Assembly: GCA_902801985.1 (NCBI GenBank)
Contig: CADCKD010000016.1
Location: 1 to 42,731 of the forward strand
Origin: an uncultured bacterium
GTDB taxonomy: Bacteria; Cyanobacteriota; Vampirovibrionia; Gastranaerophilales; Gastranaerophilaceae
Length of the DNA stretch: 42,731 nt
Direction of reading: 5' to 3'
The notes beneath the pieces are model-generated. The model made no database searches. It was not told the origin of the DNA and saw nothing but the letters and a program-made list of their open reading frames with translations. The position numbers were made by a program, and so were the translations under genes. Below are positions 34,970 through 42,731 of this stretch, in pieces (within the stretch, counting starts at the first letter, position 1; each line of letters opens with the position of its first letter).

Positions 34970-37900
34970 ATGAATATTCGTAAAAAATCAATTGCAATTG
35001 CACTATCGACGCTACTACTTGCAATGCAGCTAGTTCCGTTGAAAGCATTTGCTACGGAAATCACCGGTGTTACCGGTAACAATGGGGTTTACAACATAGA
35101 CCCGACAGCACTTATAACAGGCAGTGATATCGGTTATAGAAAATATATCGATTTTATACTAAGCCAAGGTGATATCGCAAACTTAATTTTCAAATACGGT
35201 GATACTGACATTAATACATTCATCAACCTGGTAGACAACAAAATTGATATTAACGGTATAGTAAATTCAATGCGAGATGGCAACTTCTATAACGGCAGAG
35301 CAATATTCGTTTCACCAAACGGTATGGTTATCGGCTCATCTGGAGTCATCAATGTAGGTTCTTTAGGCGTATATACCCCGACAAGCGCGGTATATAACGA
35401 TTATAAAAACAACCCTCACGCAGATATTAGCGTTTTAAAAGCTTCTAACAATAACGGAAGCGTAACAGTTAACGGTAAAGTAATTGCAACTAACGATATC
35501 GATATTCATTCCGGTAATATAAATATAAACAAAGGCAGTGGCATGATAGCAGGTACAGGGAATAATCTACTTGTTAATTCTAATGCCAGAGCAGAAGAAA
35601 TTTTTAACAATATTGTAAACACAAAAAATATTCATTCAGCAAATAATGTATCAAATGCAAACGGTAATATTACACTTACATCTACCGTCGGAACATCAAT
35701 AGACGGCATAATGAATAACTACGGTAAAGGCAATACTACAATAACAAACACTGGTTCCAAAGGAGTTAAAATTACAGGGACTACAGAAAACCACAACGGT
35801 AACTACACTATCCTAAACAAAAACGGTGATTTAACAATTTCTGGAACAGTAGCTAACCGCAGAGGTACAATGGCCTTAACTAACAACGGGAATTCATTAA
35901 ATATTACCAAAACAGGTAAAATTAACAATAGCAATGAATTAAAGATTACAAATACAGGCAAAGGCGGTATGCAAATTAACGGCACAATTGTTAATGATGG
36001 GAATTCAAATATCCTAAATACCGCAGGTGCTTTAAATCTTGGAGGTTCATTCTCAAATACTAAAAATACAACTATCGAACAAAGAGGTAACGACAATTTA
36101 ACTATTACAGCAACAGTTAAAAATGGACAAGATTTAACAATTACAAATAAAGGTAATAACTTAATTATAAAAAGCAATACTCTCAAAAACGGAAGAGATA
36201 TGTATATCACTAATTCCGGCAAAGGTAATATGATGCTTGCCGGTAATATCACGAACGGAAGAAATTCTAAAATCACCAACAACAATGGTTCTTTACACCT
36301 TGACGGAACATTCACAAATAAAAATGATTCAACATGGGTAAACAACGGTGATGGAGATTTTGTTATTGCTGGAGCATTAAACAACACAAGAGATTTATCT
36401 ATTACAAATAATGGTAATGCTTTAGTTCTTTCTAAAGGACGTACAATTCAAAACGGACGTGACATAAAAATAATAAATACCGGTAAAGGCGGAATGCAAC
36501 TTGCAGGTAACGTTGTAAACGGACGTAATTCTGAAGTTTTAAATAAAGGCGGAGCTTTAAATGTTACCGGCTCATACACAAATAAAAACGGTAATTCGAC
36601 ATTCCAAAATACAGGCAATGGTGCGTTTAACGTAACCGGTTCTATTAAGAACAGTGGTGGCGAGTTAAAAATGTACAATGAAAATAATAGTCTTAATATC
36701 GCTAAAAATGCAACAGTTAGCAACACCGGTTATACCCACATAAGAAACTACGGAAGTAACGGTCTTAATATAGATGGAACAGTTACTAACGGCGGAAACA
36801 TATTAATAGAAAACACAGGAAATAAAGGCCTAAATATTGCAGGAAAAGTAAATGCTGACGGAAGCATAATGACAAGTAATATTGGGAGCAACGGTACAAA
36901 CTTAGCTTCATCAGGCAGACTGACAAGTAAACAAAATATCGCAATTAACGACACCTCTAAAGGTGGAACAAGAATTCAAGGCTTGGTTAATGCACAACAA
37001 AACGTTGATATGACACAAAATGGCGGTGGAAACATTGTTATTGGTGACAAAACATCAAACGACAATTATATCACTGCAGGTCGTAATATTAAAATTACTG
37101 CAAATAACGGTAGCATATTGAACTCAGGAGTAGAAAAAGTTTTACTTGTTGCAGGTGGAGACTTAACGATGCGTGTAACAAACGGAACAATCGGTCTTCC
37201 TGTTCAACAAGAGGCCTGCGAAGGTTCAGGATGCACAGGAATTGGGCCTAAAGCTGATGGTTCCAGAGACTTTACTAAATCTATCAATGCAAAAATTAAT
37301 GGCAAAGTAAACGCAAGTACAACAGCAACTAACAAAACACTGGAAGGGCAAGATTTAGTAATCAATTATGCTGCAATCGATTCTGACATGAATATCGATA
37401 CAATAAAAGCAGATGGCCGTGTTATATTAACAGTAGATGATTCAGGCCACGCATTCCACGGGAAAGCGAACGGAAAGCGTTACAACATGGTTAATGCAAG
37501 ACCAAATAATAACTCAGATACTAACATTGAAGGCTGGGGAATTTCCTTAATCTCAAACGGCAGCATTGGATCTAAAGATAATAAAGTTACATTCATTCAA
37601 AATCGTGCAGAAAAAGGCTATAGCATGGATGCACTTGCAAATGAAAATATTTATCTAAAAGAAAATAGCTTTAACGATTCAGATTACGGTGCAGATAAAG
37701 AAATAAAAACAAATAAAGTATGTACTATGATAGCACGAGAAGGCGATTTAGATGTCGAATTCGCAGGGAACACTACAATTGAAAATATTACTGCGGAAGG
37801 AGATATGAATATCGTAACTCGCGGTAAAACATTGGAAATAAAAAATCTTGGACATATTGTCGATAAATCTGTAATTCCGGAGGACTACTTTGGACCAAGA

Positions 37901-38824
37901 AATCAAGGTCAAAAAGATGGTGGTTACATGGAACCGGATTACAGAGATGAAGTTCTTCCAAACCATGTAAAAGTAGCCGCCCTTGATATTAACAAAAATA
38001 TAAGACCAAATGGAGAAGACCTAAACGGATATTATGGCTATGCAGACTCAACAGTGAAAATAGAAAATGCAGTATTAGACAATGGGACCCTTGATATCAC
38101 TGCAGATAATATATATGCAAACGGAATTGAAGCTCACTTCAATAAAGATGGCTTCTCAAAAGCGGTAAATGACTTAACAAATCCTGTTATTGGAGCAAGT
38201 GAAATACCAACAGGCCATGCTGTAAGACCAACAAATGTTTCAGTAATTGGCAGAGATGTACACGAAAGAAATTACTATTATCCTGAAGGAGACGGGGACG
38301 GAATATTTAATGGTAAACCATCCAATGTTGACCCTGATGATAATATAGCAGAAGCTACACCATTAGCTATTGCTGATAAAATTGGCCCTGGCCCTGGTCC
38401 TGGACCGGAACCTGATCCAAATGCTCCGGATGGACAAAGCGGTGACATCACATTTATACAACGCAAAATTGTTGATAACGCAGTAGATGCTATTGATAAG
38501 CGTCAATATATGAGATTTAAAGTCTCAGATAATACAAATCCTGTATTACTTGAAAGACAAAATAATGGAGTAAACTCATTACTAGACGTATCAAGAGGCG
38601 GTATAGCAGTAAGTCACAACAACGCTCTTAAAGTTGGAGATGTTATTCCTGTACACTTAGCTTACGGTGATTTAGATATCAACGCTGATGTTAAGATTGT
38701 TTCAGCAACATCATCAAGAGCAGGAGCAGAATTCGTAAATATTGATAAAGCATTAGCAAATCAGCTATTATATTTGAGTATTTTACTTGAATCAAAAAAT
38801 AATATGCTTGCAGCTAATTTCTAA
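34970..38824 (+). CDS. LktA-like filamentous adhesin 4 with Gly-Pro linker and C-terminal PilZ-like domain
   Basis: 1284 residues. The signal peptide ends near KAFA (~29). The N-terminal domain (IGYRKYIDF, FVSPNG) pairs with adhesin 1. The repeat region (~215-640) is long, with units such as GKGGMQLAGNVVNGRN. The body carries C750/C755 (CEGSGC) and C918 (NKVCTMIAREG), closest to adhesin 2. The segment DYFGPRNQGQKDGG is closest to adhesin 1, after which it returns to adhesin-2-like sequence, so the mosaic is finer than two blocks. A short Gly-Pro linker (~1140-1150) precedes the PilZ-like domain with R1178/R1182, D1206, S1208 and G1211. The start has GGAAAGGA upstream. Body and linker are class 2 on a class 1 front end. 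Confidence 0.8.
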   Translation: MNIRKKSIAIALSTLLLAMQLVPLKAFATEITGVTGNNGVYNIDPTALITGSDIGYRKYIDFILSQGDIANLIFKYGDTDINTFINLVDNKIDINGIVNSMRDGNFYNGRAIFVSPNGMVIGSSGVINVGSLGVYTPTSAVYNDYKNNPHADISVLKASNNNGSVTVNGKVIATNDIDIHSGNININKGSGMIAGTGNNLLVNSNARAEEIFNNIVNTKNIHSANNVSNANGNITLTSTVGTSIDGIMNNYGKGNTTITNTGSKGVKITGTTENHNGNYTILNKNGDLTISGTVANRRGTMALTNNGNSLNITKTGKINNSNELKITNTGKGGMQINGTIVNDGNSNILNTAGALNLGGSFSNTKNTTIEQRGNDNLTITATVKNGQDLTITNKGNNLIIKSNTLKNGRDMYITNSGKGNMMLAGNITNGRNSKITNNNGSLHLDGTFTNKNDSTWVNNGDGDFVIAGALNNTRDLSITNNGNALVLSKGRTIQNGRDIKIINTGKGGMQLAGNVVNGRNSEVLNKGGALNVTGSYTNKNGNSTFQNTGNGAFNVTGSIKNSGGELKMYNENNSLNIAKNATVSNTGYTHIRNYGSNGLNIDGTVTNGGNILIENTGNKGLNIAGKVNADGSIMTSNIGSNGTNLASSGRLTSKQNIAINDTSKGGTRIQGLVNAQQNVDMTQNGGGNIVIGDKTSNDNYITAGRNIKITANNGSILNSGVEKVLLVAGGDLTMRVTNGTIGLPVQQEACEGSGCTGIGPKADGSRDFTKSINAKINGKVNASTTATNKTLEGQDLVINYAAIDSDMNIDTIKADGRVILTVDDSGHAFHGKANGKRYNMVNARPNNNSDTNIEGWGISLISNGSIGSKDNKVTFIQNRAEKGYSMDALANENIYLKENSFNDSDYGADKEIKTNKVCTMIAREGDLDVEFAGNTTIENITAEGDMNIVTRGKTLEIKNLGHIVDKSVIPEDYFGPRNQGQKDGGYMEPDYRDEVLPNHVKVAALDINKNIRPNGEDLNGYYGYADSTVKIENAVLDNGTLDITADNIYANGIEAHFNKDGFSKAVNDLTNPVIGASEIPTGHAVRPTNVSVIGRDVHERNYYYPEGDGDGIFNGKPSNVDPDDNIAEATPLAIADKIGPGPGPGPEPDPNAPDGQSGDITFIQRKIVDNAVDAIDKRQYMRFKVSDNTNPVLLERQNNGVNSLLDVSRGGIAVSHNNALKVGDVIPVHLAYGDLDINADVKIVSATSSRAGAEFVNIDKALANQLLYLSILLESKNNMLAANF

Positions 38825-38847
38825 TAAGAATAATAATTCAATATAAT

Positions 38848-38876
38848 AAAGGCTTAAGGTGCAATCTTAAGCCTTT
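38848..38876. terminator. Bidirectional terminator between adhesin 4 and the prenyltransferase gene
   Basis: An 11-bp stem (AAAGGCTTAAG / CTTAAGCCTTT) closes a 7-base loop, with T5 on the plus side and an AT-rich tract on the minus side, separating convergent genes. Confidence 0.88.
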
Positions 38877-39845
38877 TTATTTTATATAAATTGCGATACT
38901 AACAATCAATAAAAACCATACCGAAATGTTACGGGCAAAGAAAAAACGTAAAAAATAAGGAGCACAAACATCAGATTTAAGTTTATGCCAGTTTTCTAAG
39001 GGGTAATACCAAAAGCGAATTTCAGGTAAAAAAGTTTTATCCTTGTTATATAAACATAAAGAATTCATTAGAGAAAAAATTAAAGGAAGAATAACCAAAG
39101 AAAATAAACAATAAAAATTATGATTAATATATGAAAAATATCCGATTAAAACAAATCCCAAAATATAAAGCATAAACAAAGCAAGTAGAGAATATTTTTT
39201 TGAATTTAACCGTGTACAAAAGGTCATTTTACCGGAATTATAATCTTCATCATAATCCAGTATCATACTCGCGAATAAAATAGAATCCACAAATATACCG
39301 CAAGCCAATGATAATATTAAAACTTCATAGGATAATTCTTCTGTCATAACATAATACACACCTTCGTACATCAATGGTCCATATGCCAGTATCACTGCAA
39401 AATCCCCTAAGCCTTTACTTGAAAACTTTGAATAGAATAATGCAATAATTAGTCCGGCCAAAGCGAATATTCCAACTAAAAAACCACTATTGAAAAATAA
39501 ATACAAGCCTATTAATGCAGCTATTAATAACATCAATATTATAACAATTTTCAATTCTCCCAAAGTAGCCAAACCCTGCTTTAAATAACGGCATTTTGAA
39601 TCCTTAGCGCTATTTATAAAATTCTGATCCTTTGACAAACGAATATAATCAAAATAATCATCCGCAAGATTTGTTACAAGATGAACAATTGCAATTCCAA
39701 AATATGCAATCAAACCAGACAATAAATTCCCGCCGTATTTTAGAGAATAGACAAAAATAACAAGCCAACTTAAAAAAGTTATCGGCACTGTATAAGGTCT
39801 TGAATTTTTAAACCAAAAAATAATCCTATCGACAAATTTAACCAT
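38877..39845 (-). CDS. UbiA-superfamily prenyltransferase (MenA-like)
   Basis: A 322-residue integral membrane protein with about eight hydrophobic helices. The two Asp-rich motifs of UbiA enzymes are visible: NLADDYFDY (about 60-68), the NDxxDxxxD equivalent, and DYDEDYNSGK, the second motif, in the middle. Such enzymes attach a polyprenyl chain to an aromatic or other acceptor at the cytoplasmic membrane. The length and motif spacing are closest to the 1,4-dihydroxy-2-naphthoate (menaquinone) type, but acceptor and chain length cannot be read. It is the last gene of a minus-strand run with nanE, a ROK kinase and a 73-residue protein. Confidence 0.82.
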   Translation of the reverse strand: MVKFVDRIIFWFKNSRPYTVPITFLSWLVIFVYSLKYGGNLLSGLIAYFGIAIVHLVTNLADDYFDYIRLSKDQNFINSAKDSKCRYLKQGLATLGELKIVIILMLLIAALIGLYLFFNSGFLVGIFALAGLIIALFYSKFSSKGLGDFAVILAYGPLMYEGVYYVMTEELSYEVLILSLACGIFVDSILFASMILDYDEDYNSGKMTFCTRLNSKKYSLLALFMLYILGFVLIGYFSYINHNFYCLFSLVILPLIFSLMNSLCLYNKDKTFLPEIRFWYYPLENWHKLKSDVCAPYFLRFFFARNISVWFLLIVSIAIYIK

Positions 39846-39854
39846 AAGAACAAA

Positions 39855-40076
39855 TTACACAAAAATATTTTTTATTGCAACCACAGACTCATAACTTGCA
39901 CCAGCTTCTAATATTTCATCAGGCTGAAGTCCGAACATTGTAATCAAGTTTTTAGCGCTATTATAGTCATTCGTATTCAAAAATTTTGCCACCTCACATA
40001 GTGCATCTTCCCTTGTGAGCTTTTGAAGCTGGTTTTGAATTCCTTTTCTAAGTATTCTGGTTTTAGACTTCCCCAT
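39855..40076 (-). CDS. Small helical protein of unknown function (73 aa)
   Basis: A 73-residue open frame starting MGKSKTRILRKG, with a basic N-terminus, a likely amphipathic helical middle and the segment TMFGLQPDEILEAGASYE. It begins 5 bases after the ROK-kinase stop with AAAGGA about 9 bases upstream of the ATG, and it ends 9 bases before the prenyltransferase start, so it is a genuine operon member. No family is recognised; a helix-turn-helix-like or adaptor fold is possible. Confidence 0.65.
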   Translation of the reverse strand: MGKSKTRILRKGIQNQLQKLTREDALCEVAKFLNTNDYNSAKNLITMFGLQPDEILEAGASYESVVAIKNIFV

Positions 40077-40081
40077 ATTAA

Positions 40082-40951
40082 CTATCCTTTATTTAGTGCA
40101 AGAATTGCAGCCCCTATCATTCCGGAGTAATTTCCGGCAGTTGCTTTAAAAATTTTTGTCGGAGTAGTAACTATTTGACTATTCACAATTTGTTCTATTT
40201 TATCAGTTTGAACGAATTCTGCTAAAGATCCGGACAATACAAAACAATCAGGGTCAAAAATATTCGCAAGACCGATAATACCATTAGCAATATCATTCTG
40301 CCATTTATTATATATCTCAAGCATTAGAGAGTCCCCAGATTTAACACCATCAATAACATCATAGGTTGTTATATCAGAATTATTAGAAATTTCTTGCGCT
40401 GTTAATTTTAACCCCTTACCTGATGCATAAATTTCAAAACAATCCCAGCCACCGCAAGTACATTTTCTTCTGTTATCGGAATACATTTTAAAATGCATTT
40501 CACCGGCAGCACCACTTTTGCCTTTTAATAAAGTATTATTAACAATAATACCACCGCCAACTCCCGTTCCTAATGTTAACATAAGTGAATTTGCATATCC
40601 CTTTGATGCCCCAATAATATGTTCCGCCCAAGCGGCACAATTAGCATCATTCTCAACATACACAGGCTTTTTTGAAAGTTGTGTAAAAGGCATTTTGGGG
40701 TAATCTTTTGCAATGTTGCCTGTTGAACCGATAATTCCGGTATTTTGATTATTTACCGCGCCGCAAGTAGAAAACGCAATTACATCAACATCATCTTCAT
40801 ACTTTTCTATCACAGACTTAAATAAATCACGCAATTGTTCAAAAGTTTGAGGTGTGGCATTCTTTTCTACATTAGAAAGAATTTTCCCTTTTTCATCTAT
40901 AATAGCGTTATATATCTTCGTTCCGCCAACATCAAAAGCTAAAGCCTTCAC
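40082..40951 (-). CDS. ROK-family sugar kinase
   Basis: 289 residues, the usual ROK kinase size. The ATP-binding FDVGGTK begins at residue 6, and LTLGTGVGGGIIV is the second phosphate loop. ENDANCAAWAE holds the catalytic Asp. The ROK zinc motif reads CTCGGWDCFEIYASG, preceded by GEMHF. The start codon is GTG at 40951, overlapping the nanE stop as TAGTG, and AAGGAGG lies 4 bases upstream. Next to nanE, an N-acetylmannosamine kinase (NanK-like) role is the best guess; glucokinase is the alternative. It has no DNA-binding N-terminus, so it is not a ROK repressor. Confidence 0.88.
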   Translation of the reverse strand: MKALAFDVGGTKIYNAIIDEKGKILSNVEKNATPQTFEQLRDLFKSVIEKYEDDVDVIAFSTCGAVNNQNTGIIGSTGNIAKDYPKMPFTQLSKKPVYVENDANCAAWAEHIIGASKGYANSLMLTLGTGVGGGIIVNNTLLKGKSGAAGEMHFKMYSDNRRKCTCGGWDCFEIYASGKGLKLTAQEISNNSDITTYDVIDGVKSGDSLMLEIYNKWQNDIANGIIGLANIFDPDCFVLSGSLAEFVQTDKIEQIVNSQIVTTPTKIFKATAGNYSGMIGAAILALNKG

Positions 40952-41649
40952 TATACCTCCTTATTTCGAAATACAAACTTTTTTGTAATTAATTGCGGTC
41001 TTGTAATAGCAGAACCAATTACAACAGAATGAGCACCCATTTCAAATGCTTTATTAACTTGCCAAGCCTCCCAAATACGCCCTTCAAGAATTACCGGTAA
41101 TTTCGTTTCCTTTACAATATTGCTCAACAACTCAAAATCCGGCCCATCAGAAGGGGAGGACAAAGATTCCATTGTATACCCTGCAAGAGTGGTTGAGATT
41201 ATATCGGCACCTGCTTCTTTGGCATAAATAGCATCCTCTATTGTTGCTACATCAGCCATTGCAATACTATTGTGGATATGCACATACTTAATAAGATCTT
41301 TTAATTTTTCATTATTAGGACGAACTCTGCAAGTTCCATCCATAGCGACAATATCTGCACCTGCATTTACAACATCAATAACATCTTTTATTGTAGGAGT
41401 AATATATACAAGCTCCTTGTAATTTTTTGGAATAACTTCAGGTTTTGTAATTCCAATCACCGGAACATTAAAAAGTTTTTTCGCGTTTTTTATATCTCTC
41501 ACACCTGCAACACGAAGTGCCCCCGCACCACCATTTATTACAGATTTCATCATCGCGCACATGCACTGTTCCAAATACAAAGGTTCAGACGGCATAGCCT
41601 GAACAGAAACAACCACAACTCCTTTTATCTTTTCAATAACGTTATTCAT
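40951..41649 (-). CDS. nanE: N-acetylmannosamine-6-phosphate 2-epimerase
   Basis: Converts ManNAc-6-P to GlcNAc-6-P in the cytoplasm, typically in sialic-acid or ManNAc use. A 232-residue TIM barrel with family motifs: GITKPEVIPK (catalytic Lys region), VAMDGTCRVRPN, ISTTLAGYT, VILEGRIWE (catalytic Glu) and SVVIGSAITRP. Its stop shares a G with the GTG start of the ROK kinase, which would supply the substrate if it is NanK. No sialate aldolase or transporter is visible in the window, so whether sialic acid is the source is unknown. Confidence 0.92.
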   Translation of the reverse strand: MNNVIEKIKGVVVVSVQAMPSEPLYLEQCMCAMMKSVINGGAGALRVAGVRDIKNAKKLFNVPVIGITKPEVIPKNYKELVYITPTIKDVIDVVNAGADIVAMDGTCRVRPNNEKLKDLIKYVHIHNSIAMADVATIEDAIYAKEAGADIISTTLAGYTMESLSSPSDGPDFELLSNIVKETKLPVILEGRIWEAWQVNKAFEMGAHSVVIGSAITRPQLITKKFVFRNKEV

Positions 41650-41720
41650 ACATGAATTATAGCCTAAAAATAAAGAATAAATACTTTATTTTATACAAAA
41701 CATATCATGAAATTTTATTA

Positions 41721-41729
41721 TGTTATAAT
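41721..41729 (+). promoter_or_regulatory. Probable extended -10 promoter of the M16 peptidase gene
   Basis: TGTTATAAT (TG, one base, then a perfect TATAAT) lies 26 bases before the ATG at 41755. The -35 region is not conserved, as expected for an extended -10 promoter. Confidence 0.5.
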
Positions 41730-41754
41730 AAAGAAGGAAGGGGAGTTCGTTAAT

Positions 41755-42731
41755 ATGAATAAAACACTTATTAAATATCCGTATCTTACTCAAGATGTAG
41801 AAGTATATGAAAATGATAACGGCCATAAAATAGTCTTAGCACACAAAGAGGGAAATATGGTCAATGTTTCTTCCTGGGTAAAAACAGGTTCAATAAATGA
41901 AGATAGTCATAATAACGGGATTTCACACTTTCTTGAGCACCTAATGTTTAAAGGGACTCATACTCACAAAGTAGGAGAATTTGATAGAATATTAGAATCA
42001 AAAGGGGCAGTTGTAAATGCTGCAACTTGGAAAGATTACACTTTTTATTATGTGACACTTCCGAAAGGAGAAAATAATAAATATTTGAATCTTGCAATAG
42101 ATTTGCATGCAGATATGATGATGGATCCTATTTTCCCTTCTGAAGAACTCGGAGCACCTTTTGATATTAATGATGCAACGGTTACAGACAAAAGAGAACG
42201 ACACGTTGTAATTGAAGAAATTAGAATGAGAAAGGACCAACCGTGGACAAAAGTTTATAATCAATGCAATTACAATATGTACCAAGCGCATCCATACAAA
42301 AGAGATGTAATAGGAACACCTGAAATTATTGCCCAAGTGACAAGAGAGGATATAGATAATTACTATCGCAAATTCTATACACCTCAAAATGTAACAACAA
42401 TTGTCGTTGGAGATTTTAATCACGAAGAAGTTCTTAACTCAATCTTAGAAAAATTTACGTTTCCTGACAGAATTTATCAAGAATCAAGAATTAACCCAAT
42501 TGACGCTCCAACTACGCAAACTAAATATATAGAGACAAAGGCAAATGTTTCTACTTCTTATATGATGTTTGGGTGGCTTGGTCCAAAAGCGAGCGAATTA
42601 AAGGAATCTATATGCTTGGATTTAATAAGTATAATCTTTGGAGACGGTTCAAGCTCAAGATTACAGCAAAATCTTATTGAAAAATTGCCTGATAGAATTT
42701 TCAATATGATTGGCACAGAACATTACCAATT
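41755..42731 (+). CDS. M16-family zinc metallopeptidase, C-terminal part beyond window
   Basis: An open frame from ATG 41755 to the window end, about 325 residues with no stop. The inverted zinc motif HFLEHLMFKG (HxxEH) is at about 61-70, and the distal Glu lies in VIEEIRMRKDQP. The following KWT-like processing-peptidase fold, the HPYKRDVIGT segment and FYTPQNVTTIVVGDF match the M16B (pitrilysin / processing peptidase) N-terminal half. There is no signal peptide, so it is cytoplasmic unless processed otherwise. GGAAGGGGAG lies 9-18 bases upstream. It is divergent from nanE. Confidence 0.88.
   Translation, partial: MNKTLIKYPYLTQDVEVYENDNGHKIVLAHKEGNMVNVSSWVKTGSINEDSHNNGISHFLEHLMFKGTHTHKVGEFDRILESKGAVVNAATWKDYTFYYVTLPKGENNKYLNLAIDLHADMMMDPIFPSEELGAPFDINDATVTDKRERHVVIEEIRMRKDQPWTKVYNQCNYNMYQAHPYKRDVIGTPEIIAQVTREDIDNYYRKFYTPQNVTTIVVGDFNHEEVLNSILEKFTFPDRIYQESRINPIDAPTTQTKYIETKANVSTSYMMFGWLGPKASELKESICLDLISIIFGDGSSSRLQQNLIEKLPDRIFNMIGTEHYQ

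Noticed and set aside
41998..42423. 141-residue minus-strand frame near the right end
   Set aside because: Antisense to the M16 peptidase frame, which has HxxEH, an RBS and a promoter.

Overview
The window reads as an AT-rich chromosomal segment from a diderm (outer-membrane) bacterium. The best guess is a gut Vampirovibrionia / 'Candidatus Melainabacteria' (Gastranaerophilales). This is an inference from low GC, AAGGAG-type ribosome binding sites, a stand-alone transketolase C-terminal half, an AMIN-like membrane protein, and large LktA-like filamentous adhesins with an FxxPxG motif. No rRNA, tRNA, CRISPR array, transposase or phage gene was seen. No gap between genes exceeds 300 bases; the largest is about 250 bases, at 12722-12968.

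Layout. 1-501 (minus): a truncated unknown gene behind a glutaredoxin. 626-1762 (plus): UDP-GlcNAc 2-epimerase. 1820-10143: an AMIN-like membrane protein, gltX, a secreted phospholipase-D-fold protein (plus), argS and an oversized phosphohexomutase. 10248-11667 (plus): two overlapping PlsC-type acyltransferases. 11741-12721 (minus): a HEAT-like protein with a Pro/Gln-rich N-terminus. 12969-17269 (plus): a tight run of transketolase C-half, ftsE, ftsX, a receiver-like/degenerate GGDEF protein and an isochorismatase-fold hydrolase. 17270-19054 (minus): U32 peptidase-family protein. 19141-21917 (plus): rimO and a Wzx-like flippase. 38877-41649 (minus): UbiA-type prenyltransferase, a 73-residue unknown, a ROK kinase and nanE. 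41755 to the end (plus): a truncated M16 peptidase.

The centrepiece is 22112-38824, about 16.7 kb holding four tandem, same-strand genes for large surface or secreted proteins (1157, 1705, 1209 and 1284 aa). Each has a signal peptide, an N-terminal haemagglutinin/TPS-like domain with an FxxPxG motif, a variable number of short beta-helix-like repeats, a conserved body with three cysteines, a low-complexity linker, and a C-terminal domain carrying the complete PilZ signature (RxxxR, then DxSxxG 27-28 residues later). The linkers are long Asp-Thr arrays (79 and 67 dipeptides) in copies 1 and 3, and Gly-Pro tracts in copies 2 and 4. A PilZ (cyclic-di-GMP-type) domain on an exported adhesin is unexpected.

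Promoter region and N-terminus fall into classes (1,4) versus (2,3), whereas body and linker fall into classes (1,3) versus (2,4). All four combinations of two front ends and two back ends therefore occur once, which points to recombinational shuffling. Each copy has its own strong hairpin terminator, so each is probably an independent transcription unit. The family looks like a modular, differentially expressed surface-protein cassette. Its secretion partner (TpsB) is not in the window.
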